64,000 bases of DNA from Paraperibacillus esterisolvens (GCF_046237625.1 NZ_CP143545.1:2604001-2668000), one strand, 5' to 3'. Counted from the stretch's first letter, positions 32,729 to 41,945 are shown. Notes: generated by a model not told the origin, from the sequence alone. Numbers and translations: made by a program.

Positions 32729-32785
32729 TCAGGCCTTTACTCGCCGGAATCTCTATTTTACTATCGGTTCCGGTATTTTTACCCG
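32729..32785 (+). repeat. Isolated degenerate copy of the 41-bp repeat family
   Basis: CTTTACTCGCCGGAATCTCT and the following bases match a 41-bp unit of the array at 44060-44315: 16 identical bases at the start and a shared TTTACTATC core. A second half-unit (TTTTTACCCGCCGG) follows. The rest of 32528-32972 has no supported gene, only further loosely related TTACTC/CCGCC fragments. Confidence 0.55.
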
Positions 32786-32972
32786 CCGGTTAAAGAAATT
32801 ACTCACGGAACAGACTGGTTTACCAGACGAAATGGCATATTCACCCGCCATTCCGGTCAAGCTCTGGAATCCGGCTGAAAGCATAGCAAGCGAGCAGGCT
32901 CAGGCGGCACAGCAAAACCCGGGTAAAAGAAGATTTCACCCCGGTCTTTGGTCTGTTAAAATAGTGCCCTCT

Positions 32973-33749
32973 CTAATGAGCTTCGATAATTCCATAGTGA
33001 AATTTTGCTGACTTTCTCTTGTTTGTCTTAAAACCGAACTCTTCAAAACTGCTGCTTCTATAATGATCCTTAAGCACCACCCGGACAGCTGCCGCTCTTA
33101 CTGCCTCGTGAACGGCTTCACGCGTCAGGGGCGCAGATTCTGCGAACTGTACGAGCGGTCTGATTCCGCTGGATTCAGCGATTGTCTCTTCAAACATAGG
33201 GTCAAAATAGACTACATCTACACTTTTGGTTCCAAGCTTCTTCAATATATCGAGGTGATTCCCCGTCTTTATCTGAATTCTCTCCATCGCCTCATTCAGG
33301 CTGCTATCCCTGCCCCGCCATTTTTTTAAGCCATGTTCCACCAGAAAGGCGAGGTATTTATTCTCCTCTATTCCTATGACCCGGCCCTCGTCCCCGGTAA
33401 TCCAGCTGGCAATGATCGAGTCACTCGCGAGGCCCAGTGTGCAGTCAACGAATGTCATCCCCGCCTTCAGCCCCGCTGCTTCTGCGAACGGGTCAATACT
33501 TCCATTTTGTAGTCTTTTTAGTCTGAGCATAGCCATATTGGGATGAAAGAAAAACGGCTCATCAGCCTGCCTATGGTAAAGCTCCCACCTGTCACGGCCA
33601 ATCACAAGGCAATGATCATTATATTCTTCCTTAAGCAAAGCAATGGGCCTTTTCTTCCTTTCTATGTAGGATGCCCCGAGGCCGGCTGCAGCTTTTTTTG
33701 CTTCTGCAATACAAGCCTCGCTCGTTCTTCCGCCCGTGGTAACAATCAT
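32973..33749 (-). CDS. ypiP: YpiP-like SAM-dependent methyltransferase
   Basis: 258 residues. After an N-terminal domain of about 90 residues comes a Rossmann methyltransferase fold: motif I TFVDCTLGLASDSIIASWIT, acidic loop GIEENKYLAFLV, and the catalytic DPMF motif in DVVYFDPMFEET, related to the D/N-PP-[FYW] motif of nucleic-acid methyltransferases (RsmJ-like). B. subtilis YpiP is the syntenic homologue. Substrate is unknown; an RNA base is the likeliest inference. RBS AGGGGAGTTAACAGG. Confidence 0.83.
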   Translation of the reverse strand: MIVTTGGRTSEACIAEAKKAAAGLGASYIERKKRPIALLKEEYNDHCLVIGRDRWELYHRQADEPFFFHPNMAMLRLKRLQNGSIDPFAEAAGLKAGMTFVDCTLGLASDSIIASWITGDEGRVIGIEENKYLAFLVEHGLKKWRGRDSSLNEAMERIQIKTGNHLDILKKLGTKSVDVVYFDPMFEETIAESSGIRPLVQFAESAPLTREAVHEAVRAAAVRVVLKDHYRSSSFEEFGFKTNKRKSAKFHYGIIEAH

Positions 33750-33787
33750 CCTGTTAACTCCCCTAAAGTCTGTATTTTAGGCAAAGA

Positions 33788-33814
33788 AATAGAGAATGCC
33801 GAAGCATTCCCTAT
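33788..33814 (-). terminator. Terminator after brxA
   Basis: Minus-strand ATAGGGAATGC-ttcg-GCATTCTCTAT followed by TTCTTTG, overlapping the brxA stop. Confidence 0.7.
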
Positions 33815-34248
33815 CTGCAGTGCTGATTAAATGAATTCAATAGATTTTCTGTTATCTCTTCCACCGAGTGGTCTTCAATATCATGACGGGGAATAAAATG
33901 AATTACTTCCCTCCCCTTGATAAGTGCCATGGAAGGAGAAGAAGGTTCAATGCCTTTGAAATATGAGCGCATCGCTGCGGTGGCTTCCTTGTCCTGACCG
34001 GCAAAAACCGTAGCGAGCTTAGCCGGCTTCGCTTCTGACTGATGTACAGCCTCAACTGCTGACGGCCTCGCAAGGCCTGCTGCGCATCCGCACACCGAAT
34101 TTATGACAATCAGTGCTGTCCCTTCGTTATTCTCCATGAATTCTTCGACCTGTTCGGGTGATAGCAGCTCCTCGAACCCCTGGCCAGACAGTTCTTCCCT
34201 CATCGGTTTGACGAGCTGTTTCATGTATTCCTCATATGCCATAGACAT
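33811..34248 (-). CDS. brxA: Bacilliredoxin BrxA (YphP family)
   Basis: 145 residues, thioredoxin-like fold with the CGC redox motif in IVINSVCGCAAGLARPSA. Bacilliredoxins remove bacillithiol from oxidised protein thiols after oxidative stress. Start ATG at 34246-34248 follows AGGAGGTTAAAAG. It lies directly upstream of ypiP and downstream of ilvD, the order of yphP (brxA) in B. subtilis. The C-terminal PRHDIEDHSVEEITENLL is also typical. Confidence 0.95.
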   Translation of the reverse strand: MSMAYEEYMKQLVKPMREELSGQGFEELLSPEQVEEFMENNEGTALIVINSVCGCAAGLARPSAVEAVHQSEAKPAKLATVFAGQDKEATAAMRSYFKGIEPSSPSMALIKGREVIHFIPRHDIEDHSVEEITENLLNSFNQHCR

Positions 34249-34322
34249 TTACTTTTAACCTCCTGCATTGAATTGTACCCATAGCATACTATATTCAAAG
34301 CAGTGATATCAATGAAACGGAT

Positions 34323-36044
34323 TTATAACTTGGAACCAGCAAAAGTTCTTACCGCTGTCTCTTCCTCAAAATAATCGGTCACAGCTCCTTTTGATGCACA
34401 GGAAACCAGACGGGCGTACTTGGCGAGGCTTCCCCTTGCCGCAAGCTTGGGCGGCTGCCAGGATTCCCTTCGCCGTGCAAACTCCTCCTCGGATACTTCT
34501 ACACTCAGCTCCTGGGTTACGCTGTCAATACGGATGATATCCCCTGTCTCAATCAATGCAATCGGTCCCCCGGACTGGGCTTCCGGAGCGATATGCCCGA
34601 TGACGAATCCGTGAGATCCTCCAGAGAAACGGCCATCCGTCAGCAAAGCCACTGATTCACCGAGTCCCTTCCCGACCAGTATCCCGGAAATGGAAAGCAT
34701 CTCAGGCATGCCGGGTCCGCCCTTTGGTCCTTCATAGCGGATCACCACTACGTCCCCCGCTACGATATCTCCCCTGAGGATAGCATCGGCTGCACTAGGC
34801 TCATCATCAAATACCTTGGCCGGTCCGGTGATATTCGTGACCTTCAGCCCGGAAACCTTGGCAACTGCTCCATCCGGGGCCAGATTTCCTTTCAGCACAA
34901 CGAGTGGTCCTTCTTCACGAAGCGGTGTATCCACAGGGAAAATAACCTTCTGTCCCTCCCTCAGTGACTCCGCTTCTGCCAGATTCTCAGCGAGGGTTTT
35001 CCCCGTTACCGTCAAACAGTCTCCGTTTAGGAGGCCTGCTTTCAATAGTTCCTTCATGACCGCAGAGACACCTCCCGCTTCATGGAGATCCTGCATAACG
35101 TATTTCCCGCTGGGTTTAAGGTCAGCAATATGCGGAACCTTCTTTTGAAGTCTGTTAAAATCATCCAGTGACAGATCAACTTCAGCTGAGTGGGCGATAG
35201 CCATCAGGTGCAGGATCGCATTTGTAGAGCCTCCGAGTGCCATAACAACCGTTATGGCGTTCAGGAAAGCTTCCTTTGTAAGGATATCCCGCGGAAAGAT
35301 TCCTTTTTCAAGCAGTGCATAGACAGCCTGTCCGGCCTTAAAGCAGTCTTCCCCCTTTTCAGGTGTCTCTGCCGGATTGGAAGAGCTGCCGGGCAGGCTC
35401 ATTCCCAATGCTTCTATGGCACTTGCCATGGTATTAGCGGTGTACATGCCGCCGCAAGAACCAGATCCCGGGCAGGCGTGGCATTCAATTTCGTGGAGGC
35501 CGCCTTCATCCAGCGCTCCCGAGTTGAACTTTCCGACTCCCTCAAACGCAGAGACGATATCGATGTCCTCACCCTTTAATTTACCCGGTTTGATTGTTCC
35601 TCCATACACAAACACAGCCGGCAGGTTAATCCTGGCAATGGCCATCATGCATCCCGGCATATTTTTGTCACAGCCTCCGATTGCCACAAAACCATCAAGG
35701 CTTTCCCCGCCGACCACTGTTTCAATGGAATCTGCAATCAAATCCCTGCTTGGAAGCGAATATCTCATGCCTTCAGTTCCCATTGAAATTCCATCAGATA
35801 CAGTAATCGTATTAAAAATCATCGGAGCACCGCCGGCTTCCCGGGCTCCCTTCTTTGCATGTCGTGCCAATTCATCAATATGTATATTGCATGGAGTCAC
35901 TTCACTCCAGGTACTTGCAATGCCAATCATAGGCTTCTTGAAATCTTCATCTGTGAACCCGACTGCCCTGAGCATGGCACGATTGGGCATCTTCGTTTCG
36001 CCTTCACTAAATACCTTGCTTTTTATCCTCAAATCCTTCTGCAT
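34323..36044 (-). CDS. ilvD: Dihydroxy-acid dehydratase
   Basis: 573 residues from ATG at 36042-36044 (MQKDLRIKSKVF) after AAGGGGAGACCG; ten upstream codons are open but have no RBS. IlvD dehydrates dihydroxy acids to the 2-oxo acids of valine and isoleucine synthesis. Iron-sulfur ligands lie in IGGCDKNMPGCMMA and HACPGSGSCGGMYTANTM; the C-terminal LLTDGRFSGGSHGFVIGHI loop is diagnostic. A CodY-like box is 59 bp upstream. It works in the same pathway as ilvA in this window. Confidence 0.96.
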   Translation of the reverse strand: MQKDLRIKSKVFSEGETKMPNRAMLRAVGFTDEDFKKPMIGIASTWSEVTPCNIHIDELARHAKKGAREAGGAPMIFNTITVSDGISMGTEGMRYSLPSRDLIADSIETVVGGESLDGFVAIGGCDKNMPGCMMAIARINLPAVFVYGGTIKPGKLKGEDIDIVSAFEGVGKFNSGALDEGGLHEIECHACPGSGSCGGMYTANTMASAIEALGMSLPGSSSNPAETPEKGEDCFKAGQAVYALLEKGIFPRDILTKEAFLNAITVVMALGGSTNAILHLMAIAHSAEVDLSLDDFNRLQKKVPHIADLKPSGKYVMQDLHEAGGVSAVMKELLKAGLLNGDCLTVTGKTLAENLAEAESLREGQKVIFPVDTPLREEGPLVVLKGNLAPDGAVAKVSGLKVTNITGPAKVFDDEPSAADAILRGDIVAGDVVVIRYEGPKGGPGMPEMLSISGILVGKGLGESVALLTDGRFSGGSHGFVIGHIAPEAQSGGPIALIETGDIIRIDSVTQELSVEVSEEEFARRRESWQPPKLAARGSLAKYARLVSCASKGAVTDYFEEETAVRTFAGSKL

Positions 36045-36102
36045 ATCGGTCTCCCCTTTTGTTTTTCTTACCACTATAGACTCTGATCAGAAAAATATCA
36101 AT

Positions 36103-36117
36103 AATTTTCACATAATT
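36103..36117 (-). promoter_or_regulatory. CodY-like box upstream of ilvD
   Basis: AATTTTCACATAATT matches AATTTTCWGAAAATT at 13 of 15 positions and lies 59 bp upstream of the ilvD start. IlvD is under CodY control in B. subtilis. Confidence 0.5.
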
Positions 36118-36164
36118 ATGATATTTTTTTGATTTAACGGACAAAAGATTTAAAGCAGAAAAGC

Positions 36165-36190
36165 AAAAGAGATGGCATTCTGCCATCTCT
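36165..36190 (-). terminator. Terminator after ypgR
   Basis: Minus-strand AGAGATGGC-agaat-GCCATCTCT followed by TTTGCTTTT, 12 bp beyond the ypgR stop. Confidence 0.85.
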
Positions 36191-36201
36191 CCAAATACCC
36201 A

Positions 36202-37329
36202 TTATTTATTTGACCTTGCTTCTGTCATCTGTTTCCAGACAGAGCCTTTGGCTTCTTCGCCGTTTTCAATGCGGTCGATTGCCATTTTGACCTGCATTGC
36301 TACTTCAAACTCGGGGTCTTCTTCAGCAGCGTGAAGGGCAGGCAGGACGCTTTCATTGCCTGACTCGTATAGGAACATTGCCGCACGCCAGCGGACAAGT
36401 TTATTTTTATCCTGCAGTGCTGCGGCCATCTCCTCCATAGCTTCAGAGAAACCTAAGTCGGATAAACAGTCTCCGGCTGTCCTTCTGACTGTCACTGCCT
36501 TATCTTTCAAGGCTTTATAGAGGGCAGGCAGGACTTTTTGATCCTCAATCATGCCGAGATACACGACTGCCTGCCTCCTGATAGAAATTTTTTCATCGTT
36601 GAGTGCCTTCTCAAGCAGCGGAATATCCTCCACCTTAGGGTCACCCAATCCTTCAAGCGCCCGGTACCGATGTTCCCAATCGGGATGATCAAGGTCTTTC
36701 ATGACAGGCTTCTTTTTTGCCCGCCTTTTATGTTCAGCTTTTAATTCGGGATTTTGTGCGGCCGCAGCCAGTTCGGCCAGCTTGGCTTCTGTATAGGTAG
36801 AGACCAGTTCGCCGATGATTTCTGTTCCAATCTCGTCCAGCTCTCCGTACCGCGTTCCCCAATCCTTCCACTTGCGCAAAAGGACAACGTTGTCTCCTTC
36901 AGCCTGTGCACGTGCAAGGGCATCAGCAAACTGCCGGGGAAGACCGAATCTTTTTTCTGCAGAAGCATCCTTCAGCTTTACCTGCATTGGAATGTCCTTG
37001 AACATCTGGACCTGTACATCCACTTCACCAAATCCCTGAAGGGGGGATGATGCCTGCTCCTGCCCGCCCGGGCGTTCTCCGAAAATGGTCCTCACATGCT
37101 GGAGGATGTCCCGCCAGTCATACCTGGCGTTCCTCTCCAGCGCAAGGAAATCAGCAACATGATATACTCCTTTGACACCTTCTATGCCCAGCAGTTCCTG
37201 GATGATCCCAGGAGCCTCAGAAACATTTTCTGATTTGTAATTATTACTTTTGCCAAATGGGAGTTCTTCATCCAGAATGATTTTCATGGTATTTGGGCTT
37301 GGAGTTGGTTCAATTGCTTTTATCTGCAT
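36202..37329 (-). CDS. ypgR: YpgR-like protein: Nfu N-terminal domain plus HEAT repeats
   Basis: 375 residues. Residues 1-90 resemble the N-terminal domain of Nfu scaffold proteins (EPTPSPNTMKIILDEELPFG; GVKGVYHVADFLALERNARY). From about 215 onward are HEAT/PBS-lyase-like helical repeats (HRYRALEGLGDPKVEDIPLL; IRRQAVVYLGMIEDQKVLPA; VRRTAGDCLSDLG; VRWRAAMFLYESG). This layout is that of YpgR/CvfC (conserved virulence factor C in Staphylococcus). The biochemical role is unknown. RBS AAGGAGGGATACGGT. Last gene of the ypgQ-ABC-F-ypgR unit. Confidence 0.87.
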   Translation of the reverse strand: MQIKAIEPTPSPNTMKIILDEELPFGKSNNYKSENVSEAPGIIQELLGIEGVKGVYHVADFLALERNARYDWRDILQHVRTIFGERPGGQEQASSPLQGFGEVDVQVQMFKDIPMQVKLKDASAEKRFGLPRQFADALARAQAEGDNVVLLRKWKDWGTRYGELDEIGTEIIGELVSTYTEAKLAELAAAAQNPELKAEHKRRAKKKPVMKDLDHPDWEHRYRALEGLGDPKVEDIPLLEKALNDEKISIRRQAVVYLGMIEDQKVLPALYKALKDKAVTVRRTAGDCLSDLGFSEAMEEMAAALQDKNKLVRWRAAMFLYESGNESVLPALHAAEEDPEFEVAMQVKMAIDRIENGEEAKGSVWKQMTEARSNK

Positions 37330-37347
37330 ACCGTATCCCTCCTTGTG

Positions 37348-39237
37348 TTATTGGGTTTCATCCATTTTTATAGAGAGCTCTGTCCACCTGTCGATCAGGT
37401 TTTCAAGCTCTTCTGATAAATCTTCCTCTTCCTTCATCAGGCTGTTCGCCTTTTCAAAATCGCTGCCCGTTCCGGCCAGCTCAGTCTGTATGGCTGCAAT
37501 GCGTTCTTCGACACTGCTTATTTTGTCCTCGATGCCTTCCCATTCTCTCAATTCCATATAGGAGAGCTTCTTCTTTTTTGGCTTTTCCCGCTGCCTGGCT
37601 GCCGTCTCCGGGGCAGCAGTGAGGGCGGGTCTCGCAGCTTTTACGGCATCTTCTTCAAGGTACTCGGAATAAGATCCATAATATTTATCAATCTGTCCCC
37701 CGCCCTGGAAAATCAGGATCTGTTCCGCACACTTATCAAGGAAATAGCGGTCGTGTGAAACGGTGACAACGACACCCGAAAAATTTTCGAGGAAATCTTC
37801 AAGAACGGTCAATGTCTGCGTATCGAGGTCATTGGTAGGTTCATCCATCAACAGGACATTTGGGGAAGACATCAAAATTTTCAGCAGATACAGCCTTCGC
37901 TTCTCTCCGCCTGATAGTTTCCTGATCGGAGTGCCATGCGTATTCATCGGGAACAGGAAGCGCTCTAGCATCTGGGCCGCTGAAACTGTTGATCCGTCTT
38001 TTAAATGGATGACTTCGGCCGTTTCACGAAGATAAGCTATCATTCTCATTTCCCCGTCCATATCCTCGTTTTCCTGCTTATAATAACCTATTTTAACTGT
38101 CTGGCCGATTTCCAGATCACCTTTATCAGCAGTAACAGAACCTTCGATCATATTCAAAAGTGTAGACTTCCCGGCACCATTTCTGCCAACAATTCCGATT
38201 CGATCCCCCGGTTTGATCAGGAAAGAAAAATCTTCGACAACCGGCTGGCCGGCAAAGGATTTCCATACAGATTTGAACTCCAGCACTTTTTTTCCCAGCC
38301 TTGTTCCGGTCATATCAATGGAAAGTGCTGCCGTTTGAGAGCTTTTTAGTGAACCTTCCAGCTCTTCGAACCGCTGAATCCTCGCTTTTTGCTTGGTAGA
38401 TCGCGCTTTAGCGCCGCGCCTTATCCAGGCAAGCTCTTTACGGTAGAGATTTTCTTTCTTTGAAGACTGAGCTTTTTCTGTTTCTTCCCTGAGGGCTTTC
38501 CCTTCCAGGAATCCAGAATAATTTCCCAAATATTCATACAGACTGCCGCCGGAAATTTCCCATATCTTCGTAGAGACATTATCAAGGAAATAACGGTCGT
38601 GTGTTACAAATAAGACAGATCCTTGATATCTTGCCAGATAATCTTCCAGCCAGACGATGCTCTGATAATCCAGATGGTTGGTAGGCTCATCAAGGATTAA
38701 AAGATCCGGGCTTTCGATAAGTGTCCGAGCAAGTGCCGCCCTTTTTTTCTGCCCGCCGGAAAGTTCACCCAGTTTTTTTGATGTATCAGAAAGGCCCAGC
38801 CTGGATAGTATCGCTTTCGAGTTTGCGCTTACCTCCCAGCCATTCAGGGCATCCATTTTTTCCTGCAGTTTAAAGACTCTCTCCTGGATTCGTGCGTCTT
38901 CTGCGTTTCTCTGCAGCTCTTCGAGGCTCTTTTCATATTCCCTGATCAGCTCAAAAAGAGGAGATGAGCTTTTATACATATAATCCAGGAGTTCCGTATC
39001 ACCTTCAAACTCCGGATCCTGTTCAAGAAGGGAAATCTTATAGTCGTTGGGATGGTCCTTGCTTCCGGAGTCTCCCTCTTCCGTTCCGGCAATCAAGTGA
39101 AGGAGAGTTGACTTTCCGGTTCCATTTACACCAACAATCCCTATTTTATCTCCTTCGGAAATCGAAAAACTGATATCCGAGAAAAGAAGCTTTTCCCCTT
39201 GATGCTTGGTAAGACTGTTGTATGAGAAAACTTTCAT
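37348..39237 (-). CDS. ABC-F family ATPase (Uup/YfmR-like translation factor)
   Basis: 629 residues from ATG at 39235-39237, one base after the ypgQ stop; an ATG three codons earlier would overlap ypgQ. Two ABC domains: Walker A GVNGTGKST and GRNGAGKST, signatures LSGGQKKR and LSGGEKRR, Walker B LLILDEPTNHLD and VLLMDEPTNDLD, with the P-site tRNA-interaction linker between and a C-terminal coiled coil (~560-629). There is no membrane domain. Such proteins act on the ribosome; the coiled-coil tail is typical of Uup/YfmR. Antibiotic-resistance function is not indicated. Confidence 0.9.
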   Translation of the reverse strand: MKVFSYNSLTKHQGEKLLFSDISFSISEGDKIGIVGVNGTGKSTLLHLIAGTEEGDSGSKDHPNDYKISLLEQDPEFEGDTELLDYMYKSSSPLFELIREYEKSLEELQRNAEDARIQERVFKLQEKMDALNGWEVSANSKAILSRLGLSDTSKKLGELSGGQKKRAALARTLIESPDLLILDEPTNHLDYQSIVWLEDYLARYQGSVLFVTHDRYFLDNVSTKIWEISGGSLYEYLGNYSGFLEGKALREETEKAQSSKKENLYRKELAWIRRGAKARSTKQKARIQRFEELEGSLKSSQTAALSIDMTGTRLGKKVLEFKSVWKSFAGQPVVEDFSFLIKPGDRIGIVGRNGAGKSTLLNMIEGSVTADKGDLEIGQTVKIGYYKQENEDMDGEMRMIAYLRETAEVIHLKDGSTVSAAQMLERFLFPMNTHGTPIRKLSGGEKRRLYLLKILMSSPNVLLMDEPTNDLDTQTLTVLEDFLENFSGVVVTVSHDRYFLDKCAEQILIFQGGGQIDKYYGSYSEYLEEDAVKAARPALTAAPETAARQREKPKKKKLSYMELREWEGIEDKISSVEERIAAIQTELAGTGSDFEKANSLMKEEEDLSEELENLIDRWTELSIKMDETQ

Positions 39238-39238
39238 T

Positions 39239-39883
39239 TTAAACATTCCATTCTTTATAAAATTGCTTTAAAAATTCTCCCATGAAGCTCTGGCGATCTT
39301 CAGAAAGCTTTTTTGCTGCATCGGTATGGAGCAGGTCCTTCAATTTAAGTAGCTTTTCATAAAAATGGTTTATGGATGAAGACCTGCCTTCCCGGTATTC
39401 TTCAATGGTCATTTCATTTCTCGGGACCATTTCCGGCTCGTAAATCGGCTGCCCCTTTTTCCCCCCATAAGCGAAGGTCCTCGCAATCCCGATTGCCCCC
39501 ATGGCATCCAGACGATCCGCATCCTGGACAATTTTGGCTTCAGGGGATAATACATGCAGATTATTTCCGCCTTTAAATGGAATAGAGCGGATGATTGCCG
39601 AAAGCTCGTCTATGGTTTCCTGTGTCATTTCCTGCTCCTTGAACCAGTCATCGAGTTTTTTGAAGCCGGCCTCTTCACTTTCATTCAGCTTTTCATCGGG
39701 AATATCATGCAGTAGTGCAGCCATTTCAACCAGAAACAGGCTGTCACTGCCTTCTTCCCTGGCTATCTGCATGGCCAATGAGCGCACCCTCATAATATGG
39801 TGCCAGTCATGGCCGCTTGTATCACTTCTCATCTGGTTTTTTACAAAAACTTCACAGCGGCTGATTAAATGTGCATTCTCCAT
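39239..39883 (-). CDS. ypgQ: HD-domain phosphohydrolase (YpgQ)
   Basis: 214 residues from ATG at 39881-39883 (MENAHLISRCEVFV), preceded by AGAGGATCCG. An ATG nine codons upstream is possible but has no good RBS and sits on a probable -10 element (TACACT). HD metal ligands are in SGHDWHHIMRV, ALLHDIPDEK and VQDADRLDAMGAIG. B. subtilis YpgQ is a manganese-dependent pyrophosphohydrolase acting on (d)NTPs. It heads the three-gene operon with the ABC-F gene and ypgR. Confidence 0.9.
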   Translation of the reverse strand: MENAHLISRCEVFVKNQMRSDTSGHDWHHIMRVRSLAMQIAREEGSDSLFLVEMAALLHDIPDEKLNESEEAGFKKLDDWFKEQEMTQETIDELSAIIRSIPFKGGNNLHVLSPEAKIVQDADRLDAMGAIGIARTFAYGGKKGQPIYEPEMVPRNEMTIEEYREGRSSSINHFYEKLLKLKDLLHTDAAKKLSEDRQSFMGEFLKQFYKEWNV

Positions 39884-39956
39884 TTTCGGATCCTCTTCTT
39901 TCGCAAACATAGTGTACCATGAAAATGGCCCGGTCCTGAAATATTCACTTCTTTCC

Positions 39957-39991
39957 AAAAAAAAATAGACCCTGCAGCTGCCTGGTCTATT
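39957..39991 (-). terminator. Terminator of the fhs-gpx-degV operon
   Basis: Minus-strand AATAGACCAGGC-agct-GCAGGGTCTATT followed by a long T-run, 27 bp beyond the degV stop. Confidence 0.85.
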
Positions 39992-40017
39992 AAACTGGCA
40001 GAGCCAGACTTACTCTA

Positions 40018-40866
40018 TTATAAATTGTTGTCATTATACCAGCTGATCCCAAGCGTATCCTCTCCCGCATGCACACCAATCGTTGTCCCCAGCGGATGGG
40101 TCTCGATCTTGAGTGAAGGAAACTTCGCCTCCAGTTCTTCCTTGAGAAGCAGGCTTTCATCCTCATGAAGCCCAAACAGGATATATATCTCTTGTATATC
40201 GTATATTTCCATATCCTTTTCCAGATAAGACAAAATCCGCTGCTTCGCCTTTTTTCTGCTGCGGACCTTTTCCTTCACTGACAGCTTTCCCTTGTCTATG
40301 GATATGATGGGCTTTATATTCAAGATGCTTCCCACATAATAGCTGGTACCGCTCATTCTTCCGCTCCGGTGAAGCTGTTCCAGGCTGCCGATCAACACAT
40401 AAGTTTTATTAGATTCCTTTATCCTGTTGATTCGATCCACGATTTCTACTGGCATCATACCCTGTGCAGCCATCTTCATTGCTTTTTTAATTAGAACTGC
40501 CATTGGATAAGTCAGAATAAGCGTATCGATCACAAAAATGCTGCAGTCTGTCATCCCGGCTGCCTGCAGGCTTGAGGAGAAGGTGCCGCTGAGAGCTCCG
40601 GATACATGAAACGATATGATGCAGTCATAATCGACTTTCAGCCGGCTGTACAGATCCAGAAATGTGCCGACCGACGGCTGTGATGTGGTCGGCAGAACTC
40701 CATCCAATTTCATCTTTGAAAACATCTGGGCCGGTGTGATATCTATTCCATCCCGATACTCCTGTCCTTCTATCAAAACCTGGAGCGGTACCGTATATAC
40801 ATCATCATTTTGCAGCAGTTCTTCATCCAGACTGACTGTACTGTCGGTCACCCATGCTATCCTCAT
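40018..40866 (-). CDS. DegV-family fatty-acid-binding protein, second paralogue
   Basis: 282 residues from ATG at 40864-40866, spaced correctly from GGTGCGGGGGG; an ATG two codons upstream is too close to that site. DegV motifs: WVTDSTVSLDEELLQNDDVY, RDGIDITPAQMF, TTSQPSVGTF, FHVSGALSGTFSSSLQAAG, SGRMSGTSYYVGSILNIKPI and IGVHAGEDTLGISWY. It is shorter in the C-terminal Gly/Ala tail than the paralogue at 25586-26428. Last gene of the fhs operon, 22 bp after gpx. Confidence 0.9.
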   Translation of the reverse strand: MRIAWVTDSTVSLDEELLQNDDVYTVPLQVLIEGQEYRDGIDITPAQMFSKMKLDGVLPTTSQPSVGTFLDLYSRLKVDYDCIISFHVSGALSGTFSSSLQAAGMTDCSIFVIDTLILTYPMAVLIKKAMKMAAQGMMPVEIVDRINRIKESNKTYVLIGSLEQLHRSGRMSGTSYYVGSILNIKPIISIDKGKLSVKEKVRSRKKAKQRILSYLEKDMEIYDIQEIYILFGLHEDESLLLKEELEAKFPSLKIETHPLGTTIGVHAGEDTLGISWYNDNNL

Positions 40867-40888
40867 GTTCATCCCCCCGCACCTTATT

Positions 40889-41365
40889 TTATAGCAGGCT
40901 TTGAATTTCTTTCTCTATTTCATTTGGTTTTGTCTGCGGTGCATATCTTTTCACGATATTGCCGCTCCGGTCTACAAGGAATTTCGTGAAATTCCATTTA
41001 ATGCTCTTAGAACCCAATACGCCCGGGGCATGTTCGGTCAGATATTGAAATAAGGGATGCGCCTGATCTCCCTTGACATCCACCTTGGAAAACATCGGGA
41101 AGCTCACTCCATAAGTCAGCTGGCAGAAAGACTGAATCTCCATTTCATCCCCCGGCTCCTGGCCCATGAATTGATTACAGGGAAATCCGAGAACGGCAAA
41201 TCCCTGTTCTTTATATTTCTCGTAAAGGCTTTCCAGTTCCGAGAACTGGGGTGTAAACCCGCATTTGCTGGCTGTATTGACGATCAGCAGCACCTGGTCC
41301 TTATAGGAATCCATTGATATTGTCTGCCCTTCAATTGATTTAGCTTCAAGCTGATATATGCCCAT
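40889..41365 (-). CDS. bsaA: Glutathione peroxidase-type thiol peroxidase (BsaA)
   Basis: 158 residues from ATG at 41363-41365 (MGIYQLEAKSIEGQ), RBS AGAGGGAGTGGG. The peroxidatic Cys is in NTASKCGFTPQ; catalytic Gln in GFPCNQFMGQEPG and Trp/Asn in IKWNFTKFLVDR complete the tetrad. It contains cysteine rather than selenocysteine, and the second Cys of GFPCNQ fits a thioredoxin- or bacillithiol-dependent enzyme. In B. subtilis bsaA lies between ypgQ and metA as here. Confidence 0.93.
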   Translation of the reverse strand: MGIYQLEAKSIEGQTISMDSYKDQVLLIVNTASKCGFTPQFSELESLYEKYKEQGFAVLGFPCNQFMGQEPGDEMEIQSFCQLTYGVSFPMFSKVDVKGDQAHPLFQYLTEHAPGVLGSKSIKWNFTKFLVDRSGNIVKRYAPQTKPNEIEKEIQSLL

Positions 41366-41399
41366 CTTTACCCACTCCCTCTTTCTAAATATACAGCAA

Positions 41400-41945
41400 T
41401 TATTCGCTGAAAAAATGCTGCAGTTTGTTAATAGATGTAATTGCATGGTCCACTAGTCCATTAAAATCAGGGATTTGTTCCTCTGTGACCAGCCTGCCGA
41501 ATACTACTTTAGCCATGATGATTCTGACCGGGTGTTCCGGACTGTTATAGATATGCTTCTCAGTTATTTCAATTTCGCGGGATGGCCCCCATATACTGGA
41601 TAAAGTGTGAAACAGGCCATTAATATCAGCCATGTTATCATCTTTTAAAGGAATCTGGTAAATCGTCTCAATGTGGCAGCCTGCATCCGCGCCGCCCTTG
41701 TATTCCAATAGTTCGGCACTCAGGTTCTTCAGCCCGGCTTCCAGGCCGATGCTGCATGTAATAGGTACGCAGGCAGAGCTCCTGCCGGTCTTAACCTCCA
41801 TTTCCATAAGGAAGCTTCTTGATAAAGACGAAATATTTATCAGGTCCTGCCTGTCTGTAACAAGGATGCTTCCTTCAAAGTCCCGGTCATAAATTAAACC
41901 TTCGAGGACAACCTTCATATTTTCAAAAGCAGTGGGATCAAACAT
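41400..41945 (-). CDS. Unrecognised 181-residue protein in the fhs operon
   Basis: A soluble protein (MFDPTAFENMKVVLEGLIYD ... HAITSINKLQHFFSE). The N-terminal half carries a SILVTDRQDLINISSLSRSF segment and an acidic C-terminal half. It has an excellent RBS (GGGAGGTATT) and is 32 bp downstream of fhs and 34 bp upstream of gpx, so all are probably co-transcribed. I do not recognise the family. The alternation of beta-strand-like and helical segments suggests an alpha/beta fold without known catalytic motifs. Confidence 0.72.
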   Translation of the reverse strand: MFDPTAFENMKVVLEGLIYDRDFEGSILVTDRQDLINISSLSRSFLMEMEVKTGRSSACVPITCSIGLEAGLKNLSAELLEYKGGADAGCHIETIYQIPLKDDNMADINGLFHTLSSIWGPSREIEITEKHIYNSPEHPVRIIMAKVVFGRLVTEEQIPDFNGLVDHAITSINKLQHFFSE

